Notes: generated by a model from the letters alone, not told the origin. A DNA stretch of 64,000 bases from Vibrio lentus (GCF_002875945.1 NZ_MCZK01000149.1:1-64000); one strand, 5' to 3'; numbered from the stretch's first letter, positions 26,217 to 35,076 are shown. Translations and numbers: made by a program.

Positions 26217-27273
26217 TCTTATTCACCCCTTCCGTTTTCTCTGTTGCTGCGTTTGCGCTTGGTTCAACGCCGTTTTTCTCTTGTTCCATCACTTCTTTGT
26301 ACCAAAGATCATGGTGCTCTTTTGCCCAAGTTTCGTCGACTTCACCGGTTACCATGCCTTCTAGTGCGCCTTCCATACCGAACAAGCCGATGTAGATGTG
26401 GAACACGAAACCACAGATAAGGATCAGAGCCGCCAGCATATGAACAAGGTTTGAAAGCTCCATATCACGTCGAGTTTGACCAAAGATTGGGAAGTCCAAT
26501 ACCAAGCCACTAAACGCAACCACAGTACCTACCACAATCAGAAGCCAGAACAGCGCTTTTTCACCCGCGTTCGAGAATTCTGCTGATGGATGAGAACCTT
26601 TATGCTTGCCAACCATACCACCCAGTTTCATGAACCACTGGAGATCGACCATCTTGAAGATCGACTTGCGCCACCACTTGATAAGAACAGCCATCAACAG
26701 CACATAGAAAATCGGGCCAATGTAATTGTGGTATTGCTTAGCCAGTAGAACAATAAAGCCCCATAGATCCGTTGGGATGTATGGTTTCAAGAAGTGTTTA
26801 CCGTAAACCAACATCAAACCACTGAATGCCAGTGATAAAAAGGTAAACGCCATGCTCCAGTGCAACGCACGATCGAGTCGAGACCAACGTTTGATCTTAC
26901 GTCCCGTTCTTGGTGCGCTTAGCATTAGCGGGCCAATCACAACGTACATTAAGGTAACGAAAGCAATACTGCCGAAGATAGCAACTGCGCCGGCTGGCGA
27001 CATCCACTTCTCTTTCAATATGTACCACGTTTGCCCGGGCGTACTGATCAACACACCGTGCTCAGCCGATTGAGAGGTGGTGTAACCTTCCTCACCGTTT
27101 CTTACTTGTCGCCAAAAATCAGCGCCAGCAAGTTGTGTTATTTCTCTTTCAGCAGAGCTCGATTGAGTTTGTGATGAGTTCGTCTCAGATGCATGACTCA
27201 AAGGAGACAGCATTGTTAGTGCTGCCAACATTGGCAGCACAACAAGGAAGAGACGCTTAAACATTGTAAGCAT
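26200..27273 (-). CDS. fdhC: formate dehydrogenase gamma subunit (cytochrome b556)
   Basis: A 357-aa membrane cytochrome b subunit that anchors the dehydrogenase and passes electrons to quinone. An N-terminal signal-like segment (about 4-28) is followed by a periplasmic stretch. The diheme cytochrome b region (about 100-310) has four helices, with candidate heme ligands in RLDRALHWSMAF, AKQYHNYIGP and LVHMLAALILICGFVFHIYIG. The C-terminal tail is hydrophilic. It follows fdhB by 13 nt. The N-terminal extension is common in this FDH type. Confidence 0.9.
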   Translation of the reverse strand: MLTMFKRLFLVVLPMLAALTMLSPLSHASETNSSQTQSSSAEREITQLAGADFWRQVRNGEEGYTTSQSAEHGVLISTPGQTWYILKEKWMSPAGAVAIFGSIAFVTLMYVVIGPLMLSAPRTGRKIKRWSRLDRALHWSMAFTFLSLAFSGLMLVYGKHFLKPYIPTDLWGFIVLLAKQYHNYIGPIFYVLLMAVLIKWWRKSIFKMVDLQWFMKLGGMVGKHKGSHPSAEFSNAGEKALFWLLIVVGTVVAFSGLVLDFPIFGQTRRDMELSNLVHMLAALILICGFVFHIYIGLFGMEGALEGMVTGEVDETWAKEHHDLWYKEVMEQEKNGVEPSANAATEKTEGVNKNEQTS

Positions 27274-27286
27274 ATGTCTCTCCTAA

Positions 27287-27895
27287 CTAGCTCTTCATCG
27301 CATCGTAAGAAAGGTCGTTGCCGTCTGTCCAGCCAGCACCTTTCGCACCGCGTTCTACAACACGCTGACGGAAGATATCAGAGACTTGCTCAGCATCACC
27401 TGCAAGCAGCGCTTTTGTCGAACAAAGCGAAGCACACATTGGCAGCTTGCCTTCAGCAATACGGTTCGCACCGTACTTCTGACGCTCTTCCACAGAACCC
27501 TGCTCTGTTTCTGGGCCGCCAGCACAGAAGGTACATTTGTCCATCTTACCGCGCTCACCAAATGCTTCCTGTTTAGGGAATTGAGGTGCGCCAAACGGAC
27601 AAGCAAACAAGCAGTAACCACAACCGATACATAGATCTTTATTGTGAAGTACGATGCCATCTTCTGTATGTTCAAAACAGTCTGCTGGGCAAACTGCCAT
27701 ACAAGGCGCATCAGTACAGTGCATACATGCTACTGAGATAGAGTTTTCACCCGGTTCACCGTCGTTCAGTGTTACAACGCGGCGACGTTGAATACCCCAT
27801 TCCAGAGCATCATCATTTTCGTTCTTACATGCAGTGACACAACCGTTACATTCGATACAACGTTTGGTGTCACAAAGAAATTTCATTCTAGCCAT
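27287..27895 (-). CDS. fdhB: formate dehydrogenase beta subunit, 4Fe-4S (Fdh3B type)
   Basis: A 202-aa iron-sulfur subunit that wires FdhA to the cytochrome. Four cysteine clusters are visible: CIECNGCVTACK, CTDAPCMAVCP, CIGCGYCLFACP, and CTFC with a late C. It lacks signal peptide and transmembrane helix, so it likely travels or docks with the TAT-exported FdhA. It is 11 nt after fdhA. Size fits the short beta subunit of the Cys-type FDH rather than E. coli FdnH, which carries a C-terminal helix. Confidence 0.92.
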   Translation of the reverse strand: MARMKFLCDTKRCIECNGCVTACKNENDDALEWGIQRRRVVTLNDGEPGENSISVACMHCTDAPCMAVCPADCFEHTEDGIVLHNKDLCIGCGYCLFACPFGAPQFPKQEAFGERGKMDKCTFCAGGPETEQGSVEERQKYGANRIAEGKLPMCASLCSTKALLAGDAEQVSDIFRQRVVERGAKGAGWTDGNDLSYDAMKS

Positions 27896-27906
27896 TTTAA
27901 GACTCC

Positions 27907-30762
27907 TTACGCTTTACGAATATTACAAAGGGTTACTTTCGTTTCCTGCATCAACGTGACAGGGTCGTAACCATATGTGGTTGCTGTATTGGCTGCTTCA
28001 CCAATAACGTAAGGATCCGTGCCTTCAGGGTACTTAGAACGTAAATCTTCGCCTTCGAACTTACCACCGAAGTGGAACGGCAAGAACGCTAAGCCCGGTT
28101 TAACACGACGAGTCACCATCGCTTTCACCTTGATACGGCCTTTCTCAGCACCTTCAACCCAAACATCATCGCCATCTTTGAAGCCAATGTCGTTTGCGTC
28201 TTTCGGGTTCACTTCAACAAACATCTCTTGTTGAAGTTCTGCTAGCCATGGGTTTGAACGCGTTTCTTCACCACCCCCTTCGTACTCAACCAGTCGACCA
28301 GAAGTCAGAATGATTGGGTATTCATCAGACTTGTCTTGGTCTTGAATTGACTTGTACAACGTAGGAACACGGAAAATCGCTTCTTTGTCATCCCAAGTTG
28401 GGTAATCAGCAACAAGATCACGACGTGGCGTGTAAAGTGGTTCACGGTGTAGAGGTACGCGGTCTGGGAATGTCCAAACAATCGCACGCGCTTTCGCATT
28501 ACCAAACGGGATGCAACCATGCTTGATAGCCACGCGTTGGATGCCACCAGAAACGTCAGTCTTCCAGTTTTTGCCTTCCGCTGAAGCTTTCTCTTCTGCG
28601 GTTAGATCGTCCCACCAACCCAGTTGCTTCAGAAGTTTGTCACTGAATTCTGGGTAACCGTCTTTGATTTCGCTGCCTTTCGAGTAGCTGTCTTCAGCCA
28701 AGATACTTTGACCTTCGAACTCCACACCGAAACGAGTACGGAAGTTACCGCCGCCCTCTGCTACCGGTTTAGACGTATCGTAAAGGATGTGCGTACCTGG
28801 GTGTTTCATTTCTGGGTTGCCCCAACATGGCCACGGAAGACCGTAAGTCTCACCATTCGCTGGGCCGCCTTCTGCAGCAAGCGTTGTTTTGTGGAATGTG
28901 TGCCAGTTCTGTTGGTGTTCTTTCAAACGCTCAGGGCTTTGACCTGTGTAACCGATCGTCCACATACCCTTGTTGAATTCACGAGTAATGTCTTCGATAA
29001 GAGGCTCGTTGTTTTCAACGCGAATGTTTTTGAACAGCTGATCAGAGAAACCAAGCTTCTTAGAAAGAAGGTACATGATTTCATGGTCAGGTTTAGATTC
29101 GAACAAAGGCTCAACGACTTTGTCACGCCACTGTAGAGAACGGTTTGATGCCGTTACACTGCCGTAGGTTTCAAATTGCGTTGTTGCAGGAAGCAGGTAA
29201 ACGCCGTCAGTACGATCGTTCATTACTGCAGCTACTGTTGGATATGGGTCAACGATAACCATCATATCCAGCTTTTGCATCGCTTTCTTCATCTCAGGAC
29301 CACGAGTCTGAGAGTTCACCGCGTGACCCCAGTAGAACATGGCACGGATGTTTTCACGTTGACGGATGTTGTCTTTGTTTTCAAGCACACCATCAACCCA
29401 ACGAGATACAGGAATACCTGCACTGTTCATTGGTTTTTGACCGCCGTATGCGTTGTCGTCAAAGCGTCCTTTGATCCAGTCAAAGTCAACTTCCCAGACT
29501 TTAGACCAGTGACGCCAAGAGCCTTCAGACAAGCCGTAGTAACCTGGAAGTGTGTCAGACAGTACGCCAAGGTCAGTTGCGCCTTGTACGTTATCGTGTC
29601 CACGGAAAATGTTTGCACCGCCGCCTGATTTACCGATGTTACCTAGCGCAAGCTCAAGTACACAATAAGCACGTGTGTTGTTGTTACCAGTAGTATGTTG
29701 AGTACCACCCATACACCAAACAATACAACCCGGGCGGTTTTCAGAAAGTAGTTTCGCAGTTTGGTAAACGTCTTCTTCACTTACACCAGTTACACGCTCA
29801 ACTTCTGCTGGGTTCCATTTCGCTACTTCTTCACGGATTTCTTCCATGCCGAATACACGTTGACGAATGAACTCTTTGTCTTCCCATTGGTTTCCAAATA
29901 CATGCCATAAGATGCCCCAAATGAAGGCAACATCTGAACCTGGACGCAATGATACGTAGTGATCCGATTTCGCAGCAGTACGCGTACGACGAGGATCTGC
30001 AACAACGATCTTACAGTTGTTCTTCTCTTTTGCGATTAGGATGTGTTGCATCGCAACCGGGTGAGCTTCTGCAGGGTTTGAACCAATGAATAGCATCGAC
30101 TTACAGTTGTGCATGTCATTGAACGAGTTTGTCATCGCACCGTAACCCCAAGTGTTCGCAACACCGGCTACTGTGGTTGAGTGACAAATACGCGCTTGGT
30201 GGTCAACGTTGTTCGTGCCCCAAAGCGACGCCATCTTACGGAATGCGTAAGCTTGCTCGTTACTGTGTTTCGCACTACCTAAGAAGTAAACCGAATCAGG
30301 GCCAGATTCTTTACGAAGTTCTAGCGCCTTGTTACCGATTTCTTCAATCGCTTGTTCCCAAGAAAGCTTCTTCCACTTACCGCCTTCCAATTTCATTGGG
30401 TACTTAAGACGACGTTCACCGTGGCCATGCTCACGCAGTGCAGCACCTTTTGCACAGTGTCCACCAGCGTTGAATGGGTGATCGAATGCAGGTTCTTGAC
30501 CTGTCCATACGCCATTTTGAACTTCAGCGTAGATACCACAACCCACAGAACAGTGAGAACAGATAGTACGTTTCACTTCTGTTTTCGCTTCTAGATCGAC
30601 TGATTTAGCCTGTGCTTTCTTCATCATGCCCGGTGCGAATAGACTTGCGCCTACAACCGCGCCACCAGCAGCAAGTGAAGTGTTTTTCATGAAGGCGCGA
30701 CGAGACACACCTAGCTGATTGGTTTCTTTGCTCACACTATCGGAGCGTTTGACAAGTTTCAT
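27907..30762 (-). CDS. fdhA: formate dehydrogenase catalytic alpha subunit (Cys-type, TAT-exported)
   Basis: A 951-aa Mo/W-bis-pterin enzyme oxidising formate to CO2 in the periplasm. A TAT signal has S20-R21-R22-A-F-M-K and a hydrophobic run to about residue 52. The proximal [4Fe-4S] is bound by Cys68, Cys71, Cys75 and Cys103. The metal ligand is Cys193 followed by His194 (RICHSTTVAG), where selenium enzymes have Sec; the codon is an ordinary Cys codon and no UGA read-through is needed. The C-terminal molydopterin-dinucleotide-binding domain (about 820-940) is complete. The tungstate transporter genes 20 kb away suggest tungsten use, which is inferred. Confidence 0.95.
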   Translation of the reverse strand: MKLVKRSDSVSKETNQLGVSRRAFMKNTSLAAGGAVVGASLFAPGMMKKAQAKSVDLEAKTEVKRTICSHCSVGCGIYAEVQNGVWTGQEPAFDHPFNAGGHCAKGAALREHGHGERRLKYPMKLEGGKWKKLSWEQAIEEIGNKALELRKESGPDSVYFLGSAKHSNEQAYAFRKMASLWGTNNVDHQARICHSTTVAGVANTWGYGAMTNSFNDMHNCKSMLFIGSNPAEAHPVAMQHILIAKEKNNCKIVVADPRRTRTAAKSDHYVSLRPGSDVAFIWGILWHVFGNQWEDKEFIRQRVFGMEEIREEVAKWNPAEVERVTGVSEEDVYQTAKLLSENRPGCIVWCMGGTQHTTGNNNTRAYCVLELALGNIGKSGGGANIFRGHDNVQGATDLGVLSDTLPGYYGLSEGSWRHWSKVWEVDFDWIKGRFDDNAYGGQKPMNSAGIPVSRWVDGVLENKDNIRQRENIRAMFYWGHAVNSQTRGPEMKKAMQKLDMMVIVDPYPTVAAVMNDRTDGVYLLPATTQFETYGSVTASNRSLQWRDKVVEPLFESKPDHEIMYLLSKKLGFSDQLFKNIRVENNEPLIEDITREFNKGMWTIGYTGQSPERLKEHQQNWHTFHKTTLAAEGGPANGETYGLPWPCWGNPEMKHPGTHILYDTSKPVAEGGGNFRTRFGVEFEGQSILAEDSYSKGSEIKDGYPEFSDKLLKQLGWWDDLTAEEKASAEGKNWKTDVSGGIQRVAIKHGCIPFGNAKARAIVWTFPDRVPLHREPLYTPRRDLVADYPTWDDKEAIFRVPTLYKSIQDQDKSDEYPIILTSGRLVEYEGGGEETRSNPWLAELQQEMFVEVNPKDANDIGFKDGDDVWVEGAEKGRIKVKAMVTRRVKPGLAFLPFHFGGKFEGEDLRSKYPEGTDPYVIGEAANTATTYGYDPVTLMQETKVTLCNIRKA

Positions 30763-30772
30763 CCGTTATCTC

Positions 30773-30976
30773 CTAAAGTGTGTCGTAGTAATCGCGAATA
30801 TGTTGCGTTTCGCGATAGCCCGTCTTCTTCACGTCTTTTTCTGGCATTTCAACAGTTTCTGAAGCGGTTGCCACTTTGGTTGTTCCAGCGACAACGGCAC
30901 CAGCAACGGCTGCAGTCGTTAAACCTTTGAGTAAGTCTCTACGGCTTGTATCTATTTCTTTATTATCTTTCATCAT
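30773..30976 (-). CDS. formate dehydrogenase region TAT-signal small protein
   Basis: A 67-aa protein with a twin-arginine motif TSRRDLLKGL and hydrophobic run (about 18-32), followed by a short mature tail EMPEKDVKKTGYRETQHIRDYYDTL. Such TAT-target miniproteins directly precede fdhA in many proteobacterial FDH clusters. Their function is unknown, but they may act as an export chaperone or small subunit. It sits 10 nt before fdhA. Confidence 0.85.
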   Translation of the reverse strand: MMKDNKEIDTSRRDLLKGLTTAAVAGAVVAGTTKVATASETVEMPEKDVKKTGYRETQHIRDYYDTL

Positions 30977-31049
30977 TGCTTCCTTACCTTGCGGTAGATC
31001 TTTTTGGAGGCTTCATGCCCCTCTATCGATATAATCGCGTACTGCTCGA

Positions 31050-31712
31050 TTACTCGTAATCAGTGACGTTTTTCACATCAATCTTTAATTTGTGTTTACT
31101 GCTTTTTGTATTCACGCTGAAACGAACTTGTTCCAACGTTAAGAATGCTTCACATAGCTGAGCTGCAGATTTGTAGAAGTTGGCACTCTCTGCTGCTTCA
31201 AGTTGACGCGTAAAAGAGTTAAACCAAGGCCCGATATGTTTATTGAAAACGGCTTGTTGCAGCGCGTCTTCTTCATCGGTTAGCATCGCCATAACTTCAC
31301 AAAGCGCCGCGATATGATCTTCAGGTTCTTTAACTTGCTCATCACGCTCAATGCCAAGCAATTCAAGATCGTGACGGATCTCAGCTAATGGTTTTTCCAT
31401 CATTGATCCTGTTCTGTGCCAAGATCCAAATGGAACAATCTCCCCACGGCCAATGCCAATGAAAAGATTCTGATATTCATCTTCTAGTGCTTCGCGATTT
31501 GATTCGGTCGCTGCTTGTTGAATCGCCACCCAAGCCTTCTGCATCGCACTTTCTGATGCTTCAATGTCTAGTGTCTTTAGAAAATCAATCACCTCTTCAG
31601 AAGGTGCGCTACGAAACAATGCAGAAAGAACCAGATAGATTTCAGTTCTTAGTGTTTGTTCCTGTTCTTGTTCTAGCTCTTGTGCTTGATCTAAATGAGT
31701 ATCCAAGGCCAA
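31050..31712 (-). CDS. TorD/DmsD-family molybdoenzyme chaperone
   Basis: A 220-aa all-helical cytoplasmic chaperone. EYQNLFIGIGRGEIVPFGSWH contains the TorD-family hallmark with the conserved Pro-Phe-Gly/Ser region; EPEDHIAALCEVMAML is the second conserved helix. It probably binds the FdhA TAT signal until cofactor insertion is complete. It follows the polyferredoxin by 3 nt and precedes the TAT miniprotein. Confidence 0.9.
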   Translation of the reverse strand: MALDTHLDQAQELEQEQEQTLRTEIYLVLSALFRSAPSEEVIDFLKTLDIEASESAMQKAWVAIQQAATESNREALEDEYQNLFIGIGRGEIVPFGSWHRTGSMMEKPLAEIRHDLELLGIERDEQVKEPEDHIAALCEVMAMLTDEEDALQQAVFNKHIGPWFNSFTRQLEAAESANFYKSAAQLCEAFLTLEQVRFSVNTKSSKHKLKIDVKNVTDYE

Positions 31713-31715
31713 CTC

Positions 31716-33377
31716 CTAGTATTTCAATTGTTTCAATGGGTCTTGAGCCATTGAATCGAACATGTCCACCACACGGCAGTCTTCACACATAGCAATACGA
31801 TTAATCGCTGTCTCATCTGAGAAATGAGAGTGACCGCGTAACTTGTTCTGTAACATGTCAATCATAGACTGTGGTGCGAATGGCTTATGACAACGTAAAC
31901 ATTCCGCGGCTTTCTCTTCATGAATCACAACCGCTTGTTGACGTTCTTCTTTCACCCAATTCATACGAGGAGTCAGAGTGAGAACATTCTCAGGACATGC
32001 CTTTTCACACAGACCACATTGAATACAGTCTTGTTCGACAAACTTAAGAGATGGAGACGCGCCGTCGGTATGCAGAGCACGTGTTGGGCACACAGCGACA
32101 CAACTCATACACAAAGTACAATCTTTGCTTTCACACGAAACCGTGCCGTATGGCGCATTCGAAGGAAGCTCAACAATGTTTTCAACTGGAATACGAGACG
32201 AAGACATCGCATCAAGTGCTGTGAACAAACGTTGACGCTTATTGCCTTGAAGATCACCAAGCGCAAGGTCGAATGAATCAACACATAGTGTCGGAGGACC
32301 TTCGCGAAGCGATTCTAGATAAAGGATATCGATGGCTTCTTTTGGTATACCAATTTGGTCAAGTAGCTCTTGAGCAATCCCGACTTCGTTATTCAGAACA
32401 CGAATGATGGTTTCTGGCATAAAGCGAGAAGCTGCAAACAGAACTTGAGTCGCGCCGTTAACCAAAGCTGCAAACCACGTATCGATGCCAATAGAAGGCA
32501 GTTCTTCTACCACAATCGGAATCACGTTATCAGGCAGTGCTTTAAGCGCCATCACATTGTAGGTTTCATGACGTGAGCTACAGATAAGTACGATAGGATC
32601 CAGACCGCCAGCTTGCTCATAGTTAGCTAGCGTACGTTCAATGAACTTTTGAGTATCGTCAGGATTTGGAAGCGCATAGGTAATCGCTTCTGTAGGACAG
32701 CTTGTTGCACAAGTTCCCACGCCTTGACATAGATAAGGATTAATCTCGATCTTGTGACCCGTTTTGTCTGAGCCTTCACTCGACAGTGCGCCAGCAGGAC
32801 AAGCGTCAACACAACGCTCACAGCCTTTAACGCCACGTGAACTGTGCGCGCAAAGATCTGTGTCTAAACGGAAGAACTTAGGCTTATCAAAGGTACCCAT
32901 TAACGTTGGAATCTCTTCTAACGCTTCAGCCAGCTTTGGATAACCGCGCCCTACTGGGTAATAACCAGGAACAGGCACTTCTTCTGTCATGCAACTATTC
33001 AGGCAAAGATCTAAAACCACATCGAAACAATCGTGATTAATGGCCACTTTCGCTAGGTTGCTCGATGTGCCTTTACTCTCAATCAGAACTTCAAACGTGC
33101 CAAGGAAACCGGATACTTGAACCGAGTTCGCGAAGTACAGTTCTGGGTTTGTGCCCTTTTCGCCATCTGTTGACAATAAAGTTAGGCTTGTTAGCTGAGG
33201 TAATTGCGCAGCCGCACTCTCAATGATCTTTGTTGGACCAATGATGAGTGTGTTTCCCCCGCTCTCATAACTGACTGTCGGTGGAATTAGGTTTGTTAAT
33301 TCAACTGTATTTTCAAATGCATACAGTCTTGCTTTAGCGTTATTTGAAGTTGCTTGTTCTAATAATTGTTTAAGCAT
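31716..33377 (-). CDS. 4Fe-4S polyferredoxin of the formate dehydrogenase cluster
   Basis: A 553-aa soluble iron-sulfur protein and first gene of the main operon. Cysteine motifs occur at CERCVDACPAG (about 184), CQGVGTCATSCP (about 216), CTLCMSCVAVCP (about 425) and CIQCGLCEKACP (about 455), plus CLRCHKPF and CEDC near the C-terminus that look like a zinc ribbon. The family is regularly found upstream of the TorD-like chaperone and FDH genes. Its job is unproven and may be sulfur or electron delivery during maturation. A sigma-54 promoter and palindromes lie directly upstream. Confidence 0.88.
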   Translation of the reverse strand: MLKQLLEQATSNNAKARLYAFENTVELTNLIPPTVSYESGGNTLIIGPTKIIESAAAQLPQLTSLTLLSTDGEKGTNPELYFANSVQVSGFLGTFEVLIESKGTSSNLAKVAINHDCFDVVLDLCLNSCMTEEVPVPGYYPVGRGYPKLAEALEEIPTLMGTFDKPKFFRLDTDLCAHSSRGVKGCERCVDACPAGALSSEGSDKTGHKIEINPYLCQGVGTCATSCPTEAITYALPNPDDTQKFIERTLANYEQAGGLDPIVLICSSRHETYNVMALKALPDNVIPIVVEELPSIGIDTWFAALVNGATQVLFAASRFMPETIIRVLNNEVGIAQELLDQIGIPKEAIDILYLESLREGPPTLCVDSFDLALGDLQGNKRQRLFTALDAMSSSRIPVENIVELPSNAPYGTVSCESKDCTLCMSCVAVCPTRALHTDGASPSLKFVEQDCIQCGLCEKACPENVLTLTPRMNWVKEERQQAVVIHEEKAAECLRCHKPFAPQSMIDMLQNKLRGHSHFSDETAINRIAMCEDCRVVDMFDSMAQDPLKQLKY

Positions 33378-33544
33378 TGCTCAGTTCCATCTTTGGACAT
33401 GGATAATCTGTTCAACCTTCATTGTAGTTAGCGTTAGAGAACTTGCTGAGTAATCGGTTAACAACTAGCTGTTTCGCTAGCTATTCATTATCCAGTCAAC
33501 CTTACCCAAGCTATCTACAAAAAAGTCGATAATGAATGATATTT

Positions 33545-33561
33545 AGCAAATGCCATGCCAA
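33545..33561 (-). promoter_or_regulatory. sigma-54 promoter of the fdh operon
   Basis: On the minus strand TTGGCATGGCATTTGCT matches TTGGCAC-N5-TTGCT with a single change (C to T after TTGGCA). Predicted start is near 33534, about 155 nt upstream of the polyferredoxin ATG. Palindromic boxes lie 70-150 bp further upstream. Confidence 0.85.
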
Positions 33562-33577
33562 TTTAATAATTCATTAT

Positions 33578-33590
33578 TTTCAATGAATTA
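33578..33590. promoter_or_regulatory. possible IHF site between enhancer and fdh promoter
   Basis: TTTCAATGAATTA fits WATCAA-N4-TTR with one mismatch, in an AT-rich stretch between the palindromes and the sigma-54 promoter, where IHF usually bends DNA. By-eye match only. Confidence 0.4.
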
Positions 33591-33616
33591 GCATGATTTG
33601 TAGTTTGTTTGGGATA

Positions 33617-33653
33617 TGAAAAAGCCGCTTGGGACATTTTGTCGCAAGCGGCT
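33617..33653 (-). terminator. terminator of the DUF3305-DUF3306 unit, with an activator-like palindrome in its loop
   Basis: AGCCGCTTG (33623-33631) pairs with CAAGCGGCT (33645-33653). Read on the minus strand it is followed by TTTTTC, a good terminator after DUF3306. The loop consists of the GGACATTTTGTC palindrome described separately. Confidence 0.85.
33631..33645. promoter_or_regulatory. palindromic box fdh-1 (candidate enhancer)
   Basis: GGGACA-TTT-TGTCGC matches the proposed GGGACA-N3-TGTCCC consensus in 11 of 12 arm positions. It lies about 70 bp upstream of the fdh sigma-54 promoter and shares arms with the terminator hairpin. Confidence 0.7.
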
Positions 33654-33664
33654 CATTGAGTGTT

Positions 33665-33679
33665 TAGTCAAAATGTACC
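33665..33679. promoter_or_regulatory. degenerate palindromic box fdh-2
   Basis: On the minus strand GGTACA-TTT-TGACTA keeps the core ACATTTTG and eight of twelve arm positions. It is weak alone, but spaced about 34 bp centre-to-centre from fdh-1. Confidence 0.4.
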
Positions 33680-34368
33680 TATTCTTTGTGTGGTATATTT
33701 TGTCCCACCTCTTTTAGGTCATCTTCGATAGTCTCAGTATCATTATTGCTAGGTACTGTGTTTTTATACAGCTCTTTTTCTTCCCCGGCAATTTCGTCAC
33801 TTTCGCTAAGTTCTGATTCGGTCTTTTCCGCTTCATTAATAGAGTTATCAACCTCATCAATCACAGCTTCTTCTTCATTATCAGCAGCTTGTTCAGTCTC
33901 GCTTGGTGCTTCCTCTTCTGTCTTGTCTTTTACCCAATCACGCAATGTTTCTGCGACGCCTTCAGAAAGAGACTTCAAATTACTGTAATCGTCGTCATAA
34001 TCGTCTAAACCATCACGGACGTTAAACTCTTCTGAGAGGAATAATTTACGCAATGCGGCCTTTTTTACGCTTTCAGAGGCTTCTGACACCAATAATTGAG
34101 CAACAGACAAGTCTTCAGTCGTTTCTGATGCCGTATCTTGGGAGTCAACAGCATGAACTTCTTCATCGCTTTCTAAAGCGTCACCTTCTAAAGGCTGAGG
34201 CGCTTCTGCTACAGTTGCAGATGAAAGATCAGTAGATGTAACCTCAGAAGATGAAGAATCGGAGGAAGTAAGTTCGGTTGCTTCCAGTGTTTTCTCTGCT
34301 TCAAAAGGTTCGTCAGTGGATTCATCAAGCTTTCGTTGAGACCAACGGCTAAAAAAGTTAGTTGCCAT
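33679..34368 (-). CDS. DUF3306 domain-containing protein
   Basis: A 229-aa cytoplasmic protein. It starts MATNFFSRWSQRKLDE, the conserved DUF3306 opening, with ATG 34368 preferred over a start five codons earlier. A long acidic Ser/Thr/Glu-rich stretch (about 20-80) leads to a short conserved core AALRKLFLSEEFNVRDGLDDYDDDY, and the tail is again acidic. DUF3306 genes occur with DUF3305 in FDH clusters; function is unknown. It overlaps DUF3305 by 11 nt. Its last codons contain a half of a GGGACA-type palindrome. Confidence 0.85.
   Translation of the reverse strand: MATNFFSRWSQRKLDESTDEPFEAEKTLEATELTSSDSSSSEVTSTDLSSATVAEAPQPLEGDALESDEEVHAVDSQDTASETTEDLSVAQLLVSEASESVKKAALRKLFLSEEFNVRDGLDDYDDDYSNLKSLSEGVAETLRDWVKDKTEEEAPSETEQAADNEEEAVIDEVDNSINEAEKTESELSESDEIAGEEKELYKNTVPSNNDTETIEDDLKEVGQNIPHKE
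33692..33706. promoter_or_regulatory. palindromic box fdh-3
   Basis: GGTATA-TTT-TGTCCC has a perfect right arm and four of six left-arm matches. It is within the last codons of the DUF3306 gene, about 135 bp upstream of the fdh promoter. Confidence 0.45.
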
Positions 34369-34822
34369 TAGATCTACCCGCACCTTTGCGTTTCTTACGT
34401 CTTGCTTCTAGTAGCTCGCCATGGCGGCCAATAAAGGCTTCCATCCAAGCCTGTACGGGCAAAGGAATGTCGTAAGACAACACTTGGTTGTCTCCATCCA
34501 TATACTGCCCTGCGACCGACTGAGAAGCTGTCAGCAATTGAATGACGGGCTTAATACCTGAATCAACGTTATCCATCACTAAGAACAGCTTTGGTTGTTG
34601 AGAGCTTAAATTGAAACGGTAGTCAGTACGCTCGTCTTTGTGTAACTGAAGTAAACAAACGTCTGGGGCGTCATCTTCTGGTGACAGTTCAAATCCCGTC
34701 AGTTCCCATTGCGTAGTGACCCAAATACCTGTTTTGATCTCTTTCTCTATTCTTTTGACACCTATTGGCCAAGCTGCTTCTGTTTTTTCATATTGTTCTT
34801 TGAATTCTTTTATCTCAGACAT
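34358..34822 (-). CDS. DUF3305 domain-containing protein
   Basis: A 154-aa cytoplasmic protein with WPIGVKRIEKEIKTGIWVTTQWEL near the N-terminus and a Lys/Arg-rich C-terminus (EARRKKRKGAGRS). The fold and function are unknown. DUF3305-DUF3306 pairs mark this FDH type across proteobacteria, suggesting a maturation or assembly role. It is first of a two-gene unit, divergent from fdhD, with a sigma-54 match about 80 bp upstream. Confidence 0.85.
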   Translation of the reverse strand: MSEIKEFKEQYEKTEAAWPIGVKRIEKEIKTGIWVTTQWELTGFELSPEDDAPDVCLLQLHKDERTDYRFNLSSQQPKLFLVMDNVDSGIKPVIQLLTASQSVAGQYMDGDNQVLSYDIPLPVQAWMEAFIGRHGELLEARRKKRKGAGRSNGN

Positions 34823-34860
34823 ACTTCACCCAATTGATTTTCTTTGGTCTGAATGTGCTT

Positions 34861-34875
34861 AGGACATTTTGTACT
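34861..34875. promoter_or_regulatory. palindromic box in the DUF3305-fdhD divergent region
   Basis: AGGACA-TTT-TGTACT keeps the core GGACATTTTGT and nine of twelve arm positions. It is about 205 bp upstream of the fdhD sigma-54 match, and just downstream of the predicted DUF3305 start point. Confidence 0.6.
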
Positions 34876-34900
34876 TCGCTCAATCATATAAGCGCTATAA

Positions 34901-34917
34901 AGCAATAAACACGCCAA
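34901..34917 (-). promoter_or_regulatory. sigma-54 promoter match for the DUF3305-DUF3306 unit
   Basis: On the minus strand TTGGCGTGTTTATTGCT has exact TTGGC and TTGCT blocks at the required spacing, with AC replaced by GT after TTGGC. Predicted start is near 34890, about 68 nt before the DUF3305 ATG. Confidence 0.7.
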
Positions 34918-35076
34918 TACACATTAACTTTCACCCTCTTACATGATGGCTTTCGTTATTGAGTCGTCCTATAACGTTAGTCGATACACGTAAATTCAGA
35001 CAATTACACACGGTGAACTCTCATATTTTGCGCTATTTTAATCGAATGCTTCATGTTTTCCTGAATACCCGTTATT

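Noticed and set aside
28624..29136. Long open frame antisense to fdhA
   Set aside because: It lies fully opposite a conserved gene, has unlikely composition and no ribosome site; an artefact of codon bias.
30182..30190. Selenocysteine in FdhA
   Set aside because: The active-site codon reads as Cys193 in an open frame; no in-frame TGA occurs there and no SECIS element is needed.
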